Of a stretch of DNA of 64,000 nt, positions 1 through 11,250 are shown one piece after another. The notes beneath the pieces are model-generated. The model saw only the letters and a list, made by a program, of their open reading frames with translations. It was not told the origin of the DNA and searched no databases. The DNA comes from Gonocerus acuteangulatus (taxonomy: Eukaryota; Arthropoda; Insecta; Hemiptera; Coreidae): contig OX328123.1 of NCBI GenBank assembly GCA_946811695.1, positions 10,363,698 through 10,427,697 of the forward strand, written 5' to 3'. Positions within the stretch are counted from its first letter, which is position 1, and each line of letters begins with the position of its first letter. The position numbers and the translations under genes were made by a program.

Positions 1-62
1 ACACTAGGGATATGAACCGAACTTCGCTAAGATGACGCAGTTCTTGCGAGTCGCACTTTTTA
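1..62 (-). mobile_element. Helentron-like family 2, 5' end fragment
   Basis: Minus strand: CGACTCGCAAGAACTGCG, TCATCTTAGCG, TTCATATCCCTAGTGT. Solo 5' terminus cut by the window edge. Confidence 0.5.
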
Positions 63-228
63 TAATTGAATACTTGCTGTTTTTCAGGGTTTTTTTTTTT
101 CACATAAAACCCGTTTATCATCCAAAATAATTATTCTATTGAATTAGTAGTGCTTTCGTTCGACTAATCAAAAGAAATAATTCAAAAATCGGGAAAAAAA
201 TGTTCCCAAAATCGGGCGTTTGGTGCAA

Positions 229-308
229 GCGTGCGCCGCCGGAGAGACTCGAACACCCATCTCCTGCTCATGAAACCAAAGCATTAGCCACTAGACCACA
301 GGGAGACA
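229..308 (-). repeat. tRNA-derived SINE family B, head only
   Basis: Minus strand GTCTCCCTGTGGTCTAGTGG followed by a B-box-like GGGTGTTCGAGTCTC; matches the head of the fuller SINE-B copies at 30161 and 47901. Truncated after the tRNA part. Confidence 0.6.
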
Positions 309-619
309 CTAAAATAATAATAAACAACACAAACAAATATATTTACAATAGCGGTAAATTAGGCTTTTCTAACAACATGACAGAATTGCTTACTAATGGC
401 AGCCATCGGATAGATAACTTATTTTGATACCTAAAAAAATAAAATATTCCGTCACGCAGGAAATCTGGATTTGCTCAAAATAACAGTGTAAAAATACGGA
501 AGGGGGGGAGAATATAATTCACAGTCTATCCAGTTGACCATTTCTGAGTATTCTTGCGCATTGAAGTTGATTTCTGGTGTCGCATAGTCATGGCTAAGCG
601 TAAGTGTTATATGTTGAAG

Positions 620-1120
620 AAATATAACAGTCTTCTTTTTCGTAAATGGCCACTGCGCATGTGCAAATGCTAGCTGACACCTTTTTGGAACGCCTAGGTC
701 CACCCGACAAACCTATGTAAAGTGCTTTATAACATATAGTCTTCTTTTTCGTTCAAAGCCACCACGCGTGCGCGAACGCCAGCGGACCACTTGTGACTAT
801 ATTTTGTAACGCTAGGTCCACCCTCTGGTTACATAGGTTTATCGGGATAAACCTATGTAATGTACTCTATAACATACAGTCATATTTTTCGTACATGGCC
901 ACTGCGTATGCACGAACGCCTCTGCGCATGCTCGAACTGCACTTCGTATGCGCGTACACCACTGCGCATGGGCGTACGCCAGCGAACACTTTTTAGTGAC
1001 AAATACAGTCTTCTTTTTCGTACATGGCCACTGCGCATGCGCGAACGCCACTGACCATGCGCGACCACCAGCGGACACTTTTTTGTAACGGGTTTTTCCA
1101 GTTTAGTCACCGCTAAAGCA
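620..1120 (+). repeat. Repeat rich in GCGCATGCGC palindromes (family P)
   Basis: Several imperfect units of CAGTCTTCTTTTTCGTACAT, GGCCACTGCGCATGCGCGAA, CGCCAGCGGACAC. Other copies: 13497-13580 (plus), 52036-52180 (minus), 59310-59780 (minus). The units are full of TGCGCATGCGC-type palindromes, the core bound by NRF1/erect-wing factors. No coding sequence. Confidence 0.65.
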
Positions 1121-2484
1121 TTCTGTTCCATCACAGGGTCGACAACACTTGGGAAATCTTTTGGCGAATCCCTGGTAGATTGTATAGCTTGGCAAACACG
1201 TTTTGGACCGTCTGTAAAGTGTTTAGTTGTTTTGATAGTAAACCACGTTGGCCTGTAGGATTTCTAAACAAACAAAAATAGTTCTTGAAGTTCTAAGGAT
1301 TTCTTCACTTATGCACAATCTGAGAGTTCTATTTGCTTTTGCCAGCCACATCGAATGCAATAAAAACTCAGGATCTCGTAGAGCCAAATCTTTTTTACAT
1401 AAACCTGGAACTTCTTACAGGACTGGAAAAATAGTTGTTGAATAAAAGTTTTGGTTTGGGTACTTACAATCATGGGATTCATTTGAAATACTTTCTGCAT
1501 GTTTTAAATTCATATAAACAAAGATGTTTAAATTTTGGTTACGTTTGGAGTTAAGGAAGGATTAGAATCTACCTAGGGAGTCTAAAAATTTGTAATGAAA
1601 GTTTCTATAATGTTCCCTTATTTAGAATCGTTATTAATTATTATTGTTTTTTTTTTTTGTTTTGTTTTTTTTTTGTGAAATACAAATTAGTATCTAAAGT
1701 ATATACCTTATTTATTTATTTGTGGGGGTGCTGTGAGCACCCCAAGCCAGCCAATAAAACACCTGAAAGACATACAAATAACGTTTTATATGATGCGAAT
1801 GTGAACACAACTACTATTAAGGAAGGTACCAAAGAGATGAAAAGGATTGAAAATCTATAAATTGAAAATATAGAGCCAATTAAGTCATGGGGTGCTGAGA
1901 ACACCCCACCTCCCTACTTAAACGTTAAAGTCGTCCATTTTATGAAAATAAGTTAAAACGCTCAATTAAATATGAACATGTATTGTAGAACTAACAATCT
2001 GGATAATTTTTTTTCCCAAACAATAGTTGGCAAAATACATTTACAGACCATTCATCGTCTGGATATATTACATTACTTACCGATTTTTGTCTCTTAAGTA
2101 AATCAAAGACCGATCTCATCCGAGAATGTACTCCCAAACATTGTTCAAAATTACAAAAATCATGTTTGGTTGAGCGAACGAGTTATATCGGCAGCAAAAC
2201 GCATTGATGTCAAACGAAAAGAATTTTTAAATGCAAAATATAATAGCTGTTGAATTGATGACATACAAATCAGTTGATTCCGTCACTAACCAATATGATG
2301 TCACCAATCCAACGGAATTCTCTGGAATTGCCACCTCATAATCTGCAATTAAAAACAGGATTGGTTGTGACTGATGTTCTAGAATATAAACTAGCCAATT
2401 CTTTATTTACGTGAAAAAATTAACGTCATCGTAACCATAATTTTAAAAGGAAGTACAAAGGCGAATATTATTCGATATTAAACA
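1121..2484. other. No gene seen
   Basis: AT-rich DNA. Piece 1445-1560 resembles the family 2 interior on the minus strand (TTGGTTACGTTTGGAGTTAA). A G/C stem-loop (GGGGTGCTGTGAGCACCCC) lies at about 1725-1745. Nothing else recognised. Confidence 0.5.
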
Positions 2485-2752
2485 ATGGGCGTATACAAAG
2501 GAGGGTGCAGTCACCCCCCCCCCTCCCTCTGTAATTTTGATTTGGTAATAAGCTGTCATAAAACCCTTAAAAATAAATTAAATATGATCACTAAGTTTAT
2601 AAAAAATATTTTATTTTAGGTGTCATAGCGTTTTAGTTCCCTAAAACTAATCCAAGTTAGTTATTCCATGTCCCGGAAATAGTGCCAGCCCCCCCCATTT
2701 TCCCAGCCCTCTCCTCCCCCCCCCCCGGAAATTATTTCCTATATACGCCCAT
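2485..2752. mobile_element. MITE with ATGGGCGTATA ends
   Basis: A 268 bp element with inverted ends ATGGGCGTATAxA and runs of C inside both ends. A second copy lies at 47562-47837 in the other orientation and a half copy at 53895-54022. Poly-C/poly-G tracts next to the termini are a constant trait. Confidence 0.6.
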
Positions 2753-3012
2753 ACATTAAACGGTTACAATTTTCAGTGCGAAGAATATTTGCAATGTCAA
2801 TAAATATATCGTAAGTGTAGTCGCCAATTGTTAGTGGCATCAATTTTGAATATAAATGTTTTTCACATGGCAAAACGAAGAATTTTGTTTATCATAAAGC
2901 ACTACAATAATAAACACTTTGTTTTTGTGTCATTATTTTTTTTTTTATTATTTATAACAATGCGAATTCAATATTCATAGTTAGGGCAGGACAACGTCTG
3001 TCGGTTCAGCTA

Positions 3013-3014
<2 letters not shown>
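2753..3014 (+). mobile_element. Helitron-like 3' end ending CAGCTAG
   Basis: Ends GGGCAGGACAACGTCTGTCG, then GTTCAGCTAG|T, a stem-loop-like tail followed by CTAG at a T, as in Helitron 3' ends. The upstream limit is unclear. Confidence 0.4.
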
Positions 3015-3084
<70 letters not shown>

Positions 3085-3228
3085 GTGGATATGGATCTAT
3101 GGGTTCTGAAACGTGAAAGTTTCCATTTCAGTCGACTCTTCCGGATTGCGTCATGTGGTCAACCTCGTAAGCGGGTTTCCTCTCTAAGGAGGGAGGGAGG
3201 AATATTCAAACAAACCTAGTACACACAC

Positions 3229-3294
<66 letters not shown>
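3015..3294. repeat. TA microsatellites (3015-3082 and 3231-3294)
   Basis: Two long TA runs flanking a Helentron-like 3' block. Confidence 0.9.
3083..3203 (+). mobile_element. Helentron-like family 2, 3' end fragment
   Basis: Follows a TA tract (3015-3082) and carries CTTCCGGATTGCGTCATG, the hairpin of CCTC/GAGG repeats and then diverges before the CGCGCTAA terminus. Confidence 0.6.
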
Positions 3295-3297
<3 letters not shown>

Positions 3298-3452
3298 TGT
3301 GAGTAGTGACAAGACAAAGTGCGGTACTCGAGGCTGGGGCACTAGTGTCTGATCAGAGTGGAGAATCCTCTATGGAAGGAAAAAGCAGCCAATTTGCGAA
3401 AGGGAGACTTCAAAGGTCTTCTAGAAAAACTGCGTCACGAAAACAAGAAACT

Positions 3453-4489
3453 GCGAAAGTTAAGAAAGTCGCAGGAACTGCATCATCTTAGTGCGGTTCC
3501 GTTCATATCCCTAGTGTCATTTTGTATACTTAGAATAGAAACAGTTATTACTTTGTTTAGATCATTCCTAATGTAAACAAATATTAAAAAAAAAAAAAAA
3601 AAAAAACAACTAGGGATGAAACTATCCTAAGCAGAAATTACTCTTTCCGCCGTCCCAAGTTTCGGTCTACGAAGACTCTTCTACGAATACGTTTCTCATA
3701 TACTTAACATCCATTTTACAGTACTAACATCCATTTTACTTTTAAATGCAATTAAACAAAATAAAATTGTACAAGAAAATGAGAAAGTAGTGTTATTTTT
3801 TAATGAACTACGGCCACATACAACCACAAAATATAATTATATTTCTAGTATAGAATTTGGCTGCTTTACTTCCTACAGGTAAAGGTAACTGTCAGCTGTC
3901 CTAGAATGCTCGATGAAAACAATGAATCTTGATTTATGAAGTGCAATAAAAGCCTACCTGAAGCCTGCCTATTACCTCGACCCGGACAGATGTCTGACTC
4001 TAAACGGAGAATATTTACGTTTTCAGTTCTGTTACAGGTTCAGAGAATTTGTATTTATTCCCCTGTTTTATTGAGAAACACATCCTCCTACTAGAAGCAA
4101 TAACTAAATAACAAGAAATAAAAACAGACAAAAAGAACCGTATAAATAAACGAAATCAATTATCGTTTATCAAACTTCTAAGTTTTATGTACTTATTTCT
4201 CCGTTTGACATCGCCTAATCAAAACTTTCTTCAGAACCTTTTTTCTAGAGCATTTAGTAAGCTTTCGAATGGTAACCTTCCGTTTACCAAATTCTCAGCC
4301 TTTTTCGCGATATTAAGGAAAGTATACGAAGTTTCCAAAGCTTATCATCTCTATTAATAAATTATTTTATTCTAACCCCTTAACTCCAAACGTAACCAAA
4401 ATTTCAACATACTAGTTTTGATGAAATTAGAACATGCAGAAAATGATTCAACTAAATCCCGTGATTCTATGTACCCAAACCAAAAAATG
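3453..4489 (+). mobile_element. Helentron-like family 2, 5' part
   Basis: Starts at a 5' end (TCGCAGGAACTGCATC, TTAGTGCGGTTCC) and continues with the internal unit (AACTCCAAACGTAACC, CCCAAACCAAAA) until family 1 copy A begins at 4490. The related interior at 8640-9456 probably is its continuation beyond the nested stack. A poly(A) run lies at about 3584-3606. Confidence 0.6.
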
Positions 4490-4590
4490 TCCGTCACGCA
4501 GGAGCTGCATAACTAAGCACTTTTCTCAGAATTTTTGTAGTGTAGACAACATTACTGAATAATTTGCCGTAAATAGCCTATATAAATATA

Positions 4591-5871
4591 GGGTTGGCAA
4601 ATAAGTCCTTTCGGATTTTTAAGTTGAAAGAAAACTATTGTATATTTTGAACATAATTTTTATTTTAATCTACAATGTAATGTCCATTATTTTCTATTAC
4701 TTTACCCTATCTCTCCATCAGCTGAATAATCCCATGCTCATAGAATGTCTGTGGTTTATTAGCGAAAAAATGATCAAGGTGCTCCCTGACACCCTGTTCG
4801 TTTTCAAACCGTTTTCCACCTAAGGAATTTTGTAGAGACCGGAATAAGTGGTAGTCACTAGGAGCAAGGTCCGGTGAATAGGGAGGGTGGGGCAAAAGAT
4901 CCCATCCAAGGGCTAACAATTTGTTGCGGGTGACTAACGAAGTGTGGGGCCTGGCATTATCATGATGGAAGACGACACCCTTTCGATTTGCCAGTTCTGG
5001 GCGTTTTCGTCGAATTGATTCATTCAATTTTGTTAATTGTGAGCAGTATAGAGTGGAATCGATTGATTTACCTTGTGGCAGCAGGTCATAAAAAATCACA
5101 CCCTTGAAATCCCACCATACAGAAAGCATTATCTTCTTTGGGTGCAATCCCGCTTTAGATGTGGTTCCAGGTGGTTCGTAGCTAGGTCTCCAAGATTTTT
5201 TTCGCACCACATTATCGTAGACCATCCACTTTTCATCCCCTGTCACAAGTCTTTTAAGAAATGGATCGTTTTCTTGACGTTTTCGCAGGGAATCGCAAAT
5301 GGAAATGCGTTTTGCCAAGTTGGCTTCGGTCAGAGAGTAGGGGACCCAAACATCCAGCCTAGAAACGTAGCCGAGCTTCCGCAAATGATTTTCTACGCTT
5401 GCATGTGATATATGTAGGGCCTCAGCAATGACTCGCACTGATTGGGAAGGATTTTGATCAACTATAGCCTTAACATCAATGCTTTCAATTTCTTGTGGAC
5501 GACCAGGTCGTGGTGCGTCGTTTATGTCAAAATTCCCTGCCCTAAACTTGGCAAACCAATTTTGGCACGTGCGCTCTGTTAAGGCTTTATCCCCATAGAC
5601 CCCACATATTTTTTTATGAGCCTCTGCAGCTCGCAGCTTTTTGAAATAATACAGCAAAATATGCCTATAATGCAATAAATTACCGTCCATCTTCTCAGCT
5701 GGATCACAAACGCAATACTGACCTAATCTTAACAAGTGTCGACAGACATAACTGTTTACATATTACAAATAGGATAAACAATCCTCTGTTGGGATTAATT
5801 GCATCAGATAAATGTGACATATTGTAAACAAAACATGAATACAAAAACCGAAAGGACTTATTTGCCAACCC
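4591..5871 (-). mobile_element. Mariner element, full length
   Basis: A 1,281 bp element flanked by TA dinucleotides (4589-4590 and 5872-5873). Inverted ends share 24 bases starting GGGTTGGCAAATAAGTCC. It is inserted in a Helentron-like repeat whose uninterrupted copy at 43731-44858 serves as the empty site: the host sequence TATATAAATA joins AAATAAAAACG there. Length, ends and target are those of Tc1/mariner elements of the mariner group. Confidence 0.95.
4665..5735 (-). pseudogene. Mariner transposase with one premature stop
   Basis: The open frame 5735-4707 encodes 342 residues. The natural start is probably Met-16 (MDGNLLHYRH, codon ending at 5688), because the first 15 residues have no counterpart in mariner proteins. 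Seen in order: helix-turn-helix DNA-binding region (about 25-125), WVPYSL at 130-135 (family WVPHxL, His replaced by Tyr), the catalytic triad D167 (TGDEKW), D259 (HHDN) and D294 (SPDLAPSDYH) with 34 residues between the last two, the mariner D,D34D signature. The frame stops at TAG (4707-4709), where relatives have a Trp codon; 13 further codons follow in frame to a TAA at 4665-4667. So it is one nonsense change short of the usual length of about 341 residues. The truncated protein keeps all catalytic residues, so loss of activity is not certain. Confidence 0.9.
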
Positions 5872-6679
5872 TATAAAATAAAAACGTGAATAGTTCTGCT
5901 CATTTCTTACGAGAACTGTTCAATTATTAATTTTGTAAATAATTTGCTTCCAGCGTTATGTTAATAAATGATATTGTACTACTTAATAAATACACAAAAA
6001 CTTCATATTCCGTCTTTTGATCTGACGCAGGAACAGGATACAGTCCCCCTAGTGGGAGAGAGCGCTCCTCGCGGCGGCTTTGTGAACCTACGTCTGGCGG
6101 TTCACATTTCTAATGAAACTGAGTTTAAAGTAAACCCACCTTTCCAATTGACCGATTTACTCCAATTTTACAACACTTCTTTCTCATGAGATTCCCACGA
6201 CGTTACAATAAAGCAGAAATTACGACCGGTACGAGTATATTAGTACTTTAGGTCTGGAGTAACCCCCCCCCCCCTCCAAATAACCCGATTTAGTTTCTTT
6301 TTACAGCACATTTTTCTTTGTTGATTACCACCACGAATACCGAGTTTCGTTGAAATGTAACAAAAATTACGGCTGGTAGTGGCAAATTAGTAATGTGGGT
6401 CCGGAGTAAACCCCCCCCCCCTCCTAATGAACCGATTTAGTTTATTTTTACAACGTATTTCTCTCTTTAGATCAACATAACGAATACCGAGTTTCGCTGA
6501 AATATAACGAAAACTACGGCTGGCACGGTCAAATTAGAGTTTTGGGTCTGGGGTAAGCCCCCCTCCCGATGGACCGATGTTAGTGGTTAACGAACTTGTT
6601 CAATCGTTTGCTAATTGAACGCTATATACCACGTTTCGTGAAGAAAAAACAAAAACTCTGGCCGCTATCGTGTTAACAG

Positions 6680-6771
<92 letters not shown>

Positions 6772-6778
6772 TTTAACG

Positions 6779-8466
6779 TCTGCTCAGCCCTTTATTATTT
6801 TCCCTATATTTAAACGATGTAGAAGACTGTTTAGATGGAGGAGTGGTAGTAAAAGATGGGGAAAAAATAAAACTGTTGGCGTACGCCGACGATATAATTT
6901 TAATCGCATCTAGTCCAGCATCAATGCAATTGATGATCAACAGTTTTTCAAAGTACTGCAAACTATGGGGTTTGGAAATAAACTTATTGAAGTCAAAGAT
7001 AATGGTCTTCAAAAATGGTGGTAGACTGGCAAAAAATGAAAAATGGTTCTTGGAAGGTCATATAATTGAAGTAACTAGTCATTACAAGTACTTGGGCATA
7101 GTTGTGACTCCTCAGTTATCTCTGGAGAAACATTTTTCAGAAAAACTTTCTGTTGCTAAAAGTGGTCTCAACTCTGTATGGGAAAGTTTGATCAGGAATA
7201 GTAATATCCCGATATCCTCAAAGCTTAAAGTGTTTAACACAGTAAGTCGAGCGGTGATGTGTTACGCAGCGCAGGTTTGGGGTGGGGTTCAGTACAAAAA
7301 GGTGGAAAAATTACTTACTTTTTTTATTTAAAAGGTATTAAAACTTCCCAGAAACACGCCAAATTATGTGATATATAACGAATCTCCTCTAAATTTAATC
7401 TATATCCATACTTTAAAAGTCCACCACAATTATTTACTTAAGCTCGTAGATCTACCGAATTCTAGGTATCCGAAAATATTATTAACAGAAATAGTAAAGA
7501 AAGGGTTATATTATTACAAGGACATTATAAACATGATGAATAGATATCACATAAACGTGAAATCAGATATGCAGAATTGGGCAATGATATTTAAAAACAT
7601 TAGGGCAGCAGCTTTAAGTCATTTTAGGGAGAGCAATATTTTGGCAGCAAAGGAGTCAAGCACTACCGTAATTTACAAACACTTAAACCACGAAATTAAT
7701 CAGCCTAATGGATATTTCCATGATAAATATTCAACATCTAAAATAATGTGGTTGATAAAATTAAGAGGAGAATTGTTGAAGCTAAGTTACCACCGCTACT
7801 CTACTCCAACTAGCTATTGTCCTCTTTGCAATTGCCCGGCTCAAGAAGATATATACCACTTCATAGGTTCATGTAGGTAGCTGAAGGAAATTAGGTTGAA
7901 GTGGTTGGGTGTGGAATATCTCTCATTTGGGGAAGTTTGTGGTTTTTTAAATGGGCGCAACTGGGAGAATATTGCAGGCTATGGTAGGGAAGCATGGAAC
8001 AGGAGGAGTATAATTGTAAATAAGTAATAGGTGTGTGTGTGTAAATTGGGGTGAAAATATAAATTATTTGTTCCTTGTTAATTAACGTAGCTTATTGTGA
8101 TGTATGTATAATTATATTAAAATGTTGTTAAATTACATAGATTACTTTTATAATGTTTTTTAGTTAAGTCAGTAGCTGTAATATAAGTTTGTAAAATGAA
8201 TCCTCTATCATGTTTTTTCTTTTTTTTTTTTTTTTTTGCCTGTTTTGAAGTTTGTTTTTATCATATATTAAGACTATTATAATGTTAAGTGTTACCTCCC
8301 TCTGATGGCAGTTAGCCAAGAGTATTAGTCTTTAGAGTCCTAAGTAGGATTATAGTAATTCCTTTTTGTATAGTATACACTTATATAGGTACTCTTGTAT
8401 AATTTGTTACAATTTCTTATGTTGTGTTTTGTTGATTAATAAAGACTATTTATCTATCTATCTATC
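6779..8466 (+). mobile_element. 5'-truncated non-LTR retrotransposon with 14-bp target duplication
   Basis: Inserted in copy A of Helentron-like family 1. The 14-bp sequence TATAAATTTTAACG flanks it on both sides (6765-6778 and 8467-8480). It lacks its 5' part, ends with TATC repeats, and has an AATAAA-like end (GATTAATAAAGAC). The target duplication and truncation are marks of target-primed reverse transcription. Confidence 0.92.
6780..8027 (+). pseudogene. LINE reverse transcriptase, C-terminal part, two nonsense codons
   Basis: One frame from CTG at 6780 (LLSPLLFSLYLND) through the reverse-transcriptase box AYADDIILIA, the thumb region and a C-terminal cysteine motif CPLCNCPAQEDIYHFIGSC, to TAA at 8025-8027. 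Two in-frame stops interrupt it: TAA at 7329-7331 and TAG at 7878-7880. There is no frameshift. The fingers, the endonuclease and everything upstream are missing through 5' truncation. The clade is not certain; the YADD box plus CCHC tail fit several LINE groups. Confidence 0.85.
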
Positions 8467-8639
8467 TATAAATTTTAACGGGGGTCATTTTCGGTGTCTA
8501 CTCGGTAAGATCGATAAAGATTCGAAGAAATTTTTCAAAAATTCCGTCATGAGTGCAACCTCAATTGCTACTTTCCTTCGGAGGAAAGTGCTAATACACC
8601 CTAGAGCCTAGCTTGGCCCACTGCTACAGGCATAAAATT

Positions 8640-9384
8640 TTTATTTTATTGTTCAATGTATTCAAAATCATCAAAATGTTTATAATTTCTAAATGTTTCA
8701 TAAAATAAAAACAATTTAAAACAATCAATTAAAAAGTGAGCTAAGCAACTAGGAAAACCCGTTCAAAAGAACACATTCAAAGTTTTCATCACCGTTTTCT
8801 CCGATTGACATCGACTAATCGAAAATCTTCTCAGAATATTAATTATAGAGAATTTAGTAAGCTTTTGAATAGTTTCTATCCACTTATGACGATTTCCCAA
8901 CTGTTTTCGAGATATTAAGGAAAATATGCGAATTCCCAAAACTTTTCATGTCTCTTAACAAAATATTTTATTCTAATTCTTCCATAACCCCAAACGTAAC
9001 CAAAATTTACACATCTTTGTATGTATGGAATTTAAACATACAGAAAATATTTTAACCGAATCCCATGATTCTAAGTAACAACACCAAAAACTTGATTTAA
9101 CCACTATTTTTCCGATTTTCTCGGAAATGGTTAAAGCTATCGCCTTAGAAATGGCTTCATTCGTTTTACAAGCCCAAGAAGCCTATAAAACGAGTACTTA
9201 CAAGTATATGAACTCAAAAACGTAAGCGTTACGATTTTTTTTCACGAATTTCGCCCCAAACGCCATTTTCCAGTTGGCGTATTTTTGCTGGTTAACGAAC
9301 TTGACCTTTTAAATTGGATGACGGATTTTTGTACCAAATTTCATCATAATCGGACCATTCGTCTAGGAGCTAGAGAGCGAACAG

Positions 9385-9456
<72 letters not shown>
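8640..9456 (+). mobile_element. Helentron-like family 2, interior fragment to TA tract
   Basis: Shares the interior unit and the block TTGCTGGTTAACGAACTTGAC...GCGAACAGACA with 39030-39290, and ends in a TA microsatellite (9389-9456). The usual 3' block does not follow; a different sequence begins at 9457. Confidence 0.55.
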
Positions 9457-9459
<3 letters not shown>

Positions 9460-9634
9460 TGATGTTATTTTTCGTCGCTGGGATAGTATTTTTAGATGGA
9501 ACGGCATTTCTCTCCAGCGGTGGTACTCCTCCTCACTTCTTCCTGGAATATTTCGATGGGTTCATCTCCATCTTCTTCAGCCAGGTGTTTGTTGTTTCTT
9601 CCTAGGTGGTTGCCGAGGGAATGACATTTTTCTC

Positions 9635-10065
9635 GATCTGGGGGCTGCTTCGGCGGTAGGATATCATCATTTTATTGCGAAAACAATGGATAAACATTAA
9701 TATTGTGACATCCTGAAGAAAATATTGCAACCAAGTTTGGAATAATAAATTATTTTGCTTTTTGCAGTCATAACGATCCCAAGCACTCTTCTTATCACGC
9801 AAGTGAATGGGTTCATATAATTGCTCCAAAACAGTGAAAGCCCCTCTCCAATCCACCAGATCTCAACTTCATAGAGAATTTATGGAGTTAATTAGAAAAT
9901 AAGTGAGGAAACATAAAATATCAAACTAACAATATCTCATAAAGCCTCGTCAAGAAGAATGGGAGAAGATATGTCTATCTTGCACAGAAAAGCTTGTCCA
10001 ACCCATGCACAATTGTTTAAATGTGATAATAAATAATAAAGGATTACCTAAAAAGTACTAAAACT
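9635..10065 (+). pseudogene. Tc1-like transposase relic (C-terminal half)
   Basis: Pieces of a Tc1-type DD34E transposase in shifting frames: GGCFGG at about 9640, NDPKHSSYHASEWV (9768-9810), PPDLNFIENLWS (9855-9890), then EEWEKICLSC, KLVQPMHNCLNVI and NKGLPKKY up to about 10060. The catalytic Asp (NDPKH) and Glu (IENLW) are still readable, but stop codons and shifts break the frame, including one after IIAPKQ. The N-terminal half is missing and inverted ends were not found. Decayed, non-functional. Confidence 0.75.
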
Positions 10066-10317
10066 TCAAATATTTTTGAATTTTTGGACGTTTTCCATCT
10101 CGCATCATTTTTATTGTGACCTTAGAAGTGTATATTAATATATACAATTTTTGTTTAATTTTATGATTTGTCTCAAATAAATGTTTAACTACTGTATATT
10201 CTAGCCTGATGATCATACTTTATTTTTGTAAACAAAGACTTTTCAGAATAAATTGTGGCTTGGTATTAAATATATATTTTTTTTAAAGTAAATATCTCTG
10301 TTAACACGATACCACCC

Positions 10318-10455
10318 AGCGTTATTTTCGTGGTGTAGATATGGGTTCTCGAAGGTGAATGTTTCTAAACGGATATGACACTTGCGGATTGTGCTACGAG
10401 GTCGAAGGACCTCATAAGCGAGTTTCTTCTCTATGGAAGGAGGGAATAAAAGTTA
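10318..10455 (+). mobile_element. Helentron-like family 2, 3' end fragment
   Basis: A diverged copy of the family 2 3' block: TATTTTCGTGGTGTAG, GCGGATTGTGCTACGAGG, CTCATAAGCGAGTTTC, GGAAGGAGGG. It lies just beyond the 3' end of the defensin gene. Confidence 0.5.
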
Positions 10456-10514
10456 AAAAAAAAAGAAGAAGAATATTCTAGAATACCACATATATTTTTC
10501 TTATAATTACAATT

Positions 10515-10520
10515 TTTATT
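10515..10520 (-). terminator. Poly(A) signal AATAAA of the defensin gene
   Basis: AATAAA on the minus strand about 90 nt downstream of the defensin stop codon, in an A-rich 3' untranslated region. Assignment is by position only. Confidence 0.5.
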
Positions 10521-10608
10521 TCTTGTAGATAGTTGGATATTTTAGTTGAAACATACTTTTGGTTATTGATTATAACTCTTCTTTGTTTGACTTCAGTTTT
10601 TGTGTCTA

Positions 10609-10766
10609 CTAGAATCGGTCTCTGCAGTGACATATAGTTCCCTTGCAGCTGCCTCCTTTGTATCTCATAGCTAGGCAGTGTGCGGCGCAGAGAGAATGGT
10701 TTGGTGTAAACCACTTGGACGAGAAACTGCCCAAGTCACATGTTGCACGCTTAGATCGGTAACCAG
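10609..10766 (-). CDS. Defensin, exon 2 (mature CS-alpha-beta peptide)
   Basis: Encodes the end of the propeptide, a furin-type site RSKR (preproprotein residues 32-35) and a 45-residue mature peptide beginning ATCDL and ending at a TAG (10609-10611). Six cysteines at mature positions 3, 20, 24, 34, 39 and 41 give C-x16-C-x3-C-x9-C-x4-C-x1-C, the arthropod defensin pattern (cysteine-stabilised alpha-beta fold; attacks mainly Gram-positive bacteria in haemolymph). Family signatures visible are CAAHCLA, GGSC and CHC. The segment CKGTICHC and the long first loop resemble hemipteran defensins as I recall them. The splice acceptor TTTCAG precedes it (AG complementary to 10767-10768) after a T-rich tract, and an AATAAA lies about 90 nt past the stop. 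The peptide ends RDRF, whereas relatives usually end in RK or RN. No stop or frameshift is seen, so the gene looks intact. Confidence 0.93.
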
Positions 10767-11199
10767 CTGAAACATTACAATTAGATTATTATATTATTTA
10801 TTAAAATATTTATTTTCAATTACAATGTGTCTGGAAAGAATTATTTTGTTAATCGTTGGTGGAAAGTAATAATACTTCAATATATGTATATTTTACAATC
10901 AGAAATAATTAAAATTGAAATTAATTTTAAACATATGCCTTATCAATTATCGATCAGCTGACTACTTTCCGCCATATTGGATGCCTTCAGTTAGTACATA
11001 CATTAATCTTCAACCAGGTAAATAAAAAGAATGATATTGTAATAATTTTATTATTTTGTGGTAACCATGGTCACTTGTTTATGGTTTATTGGTTAGTGCT
11101 GGTAATTGGTATTGGTTACTAAATAAAATTAGTCTAGTACAACCAAGAAAACACTATTGCAAGAATAATTTGGAATGTTTTTAATAAAACTATAAATTA

Positions 11200-11250
<51 letters not shown>

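Larger units (their letters stand above)
4490..8594 (+). mobile_element. Helentron-like family 1, copy A (carries mariner and LINE)
   Basis: Starts TCCGTCACGCAGG and ends in the hairpin CTTTCCTTCGGAGGAAAG followed by TGCTAA. Removing the mariner (4591-5871) and the LINE (6779-8466) with their target duplications leaves about 1.12 kb, the size of copy C (1,128 bp). The inside has poly-C-rich units of about 125 bp repeated several times (6180-6580), then ACAGACACACAC and a TA microsatellite, then about 120 bp to the hairpin. A short 5' subterminal motif (AAGCACTTTTCTCAGAA) is the inverse of the 3' end. Non-autonomous: no Rep/helicase coding. Confidence 0.85.

Noticed and set aside
5073..5408. 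111-codon plus-strand ORF
   Set aside because: Antisense shadow of the mariner transposase.
9285..9605. Ile-Tyr repeat ORF
   Set aside because: Translation of a TA microsatellite; also 27217-27402, 31087-31290, 39146-39411 and 40773-40955.
10478..10714. 78-codon minus-strand ORF
   Set aside because: It is another reading frame over the defensin exon; the phase-matched spliced frame carries the six cysteines.
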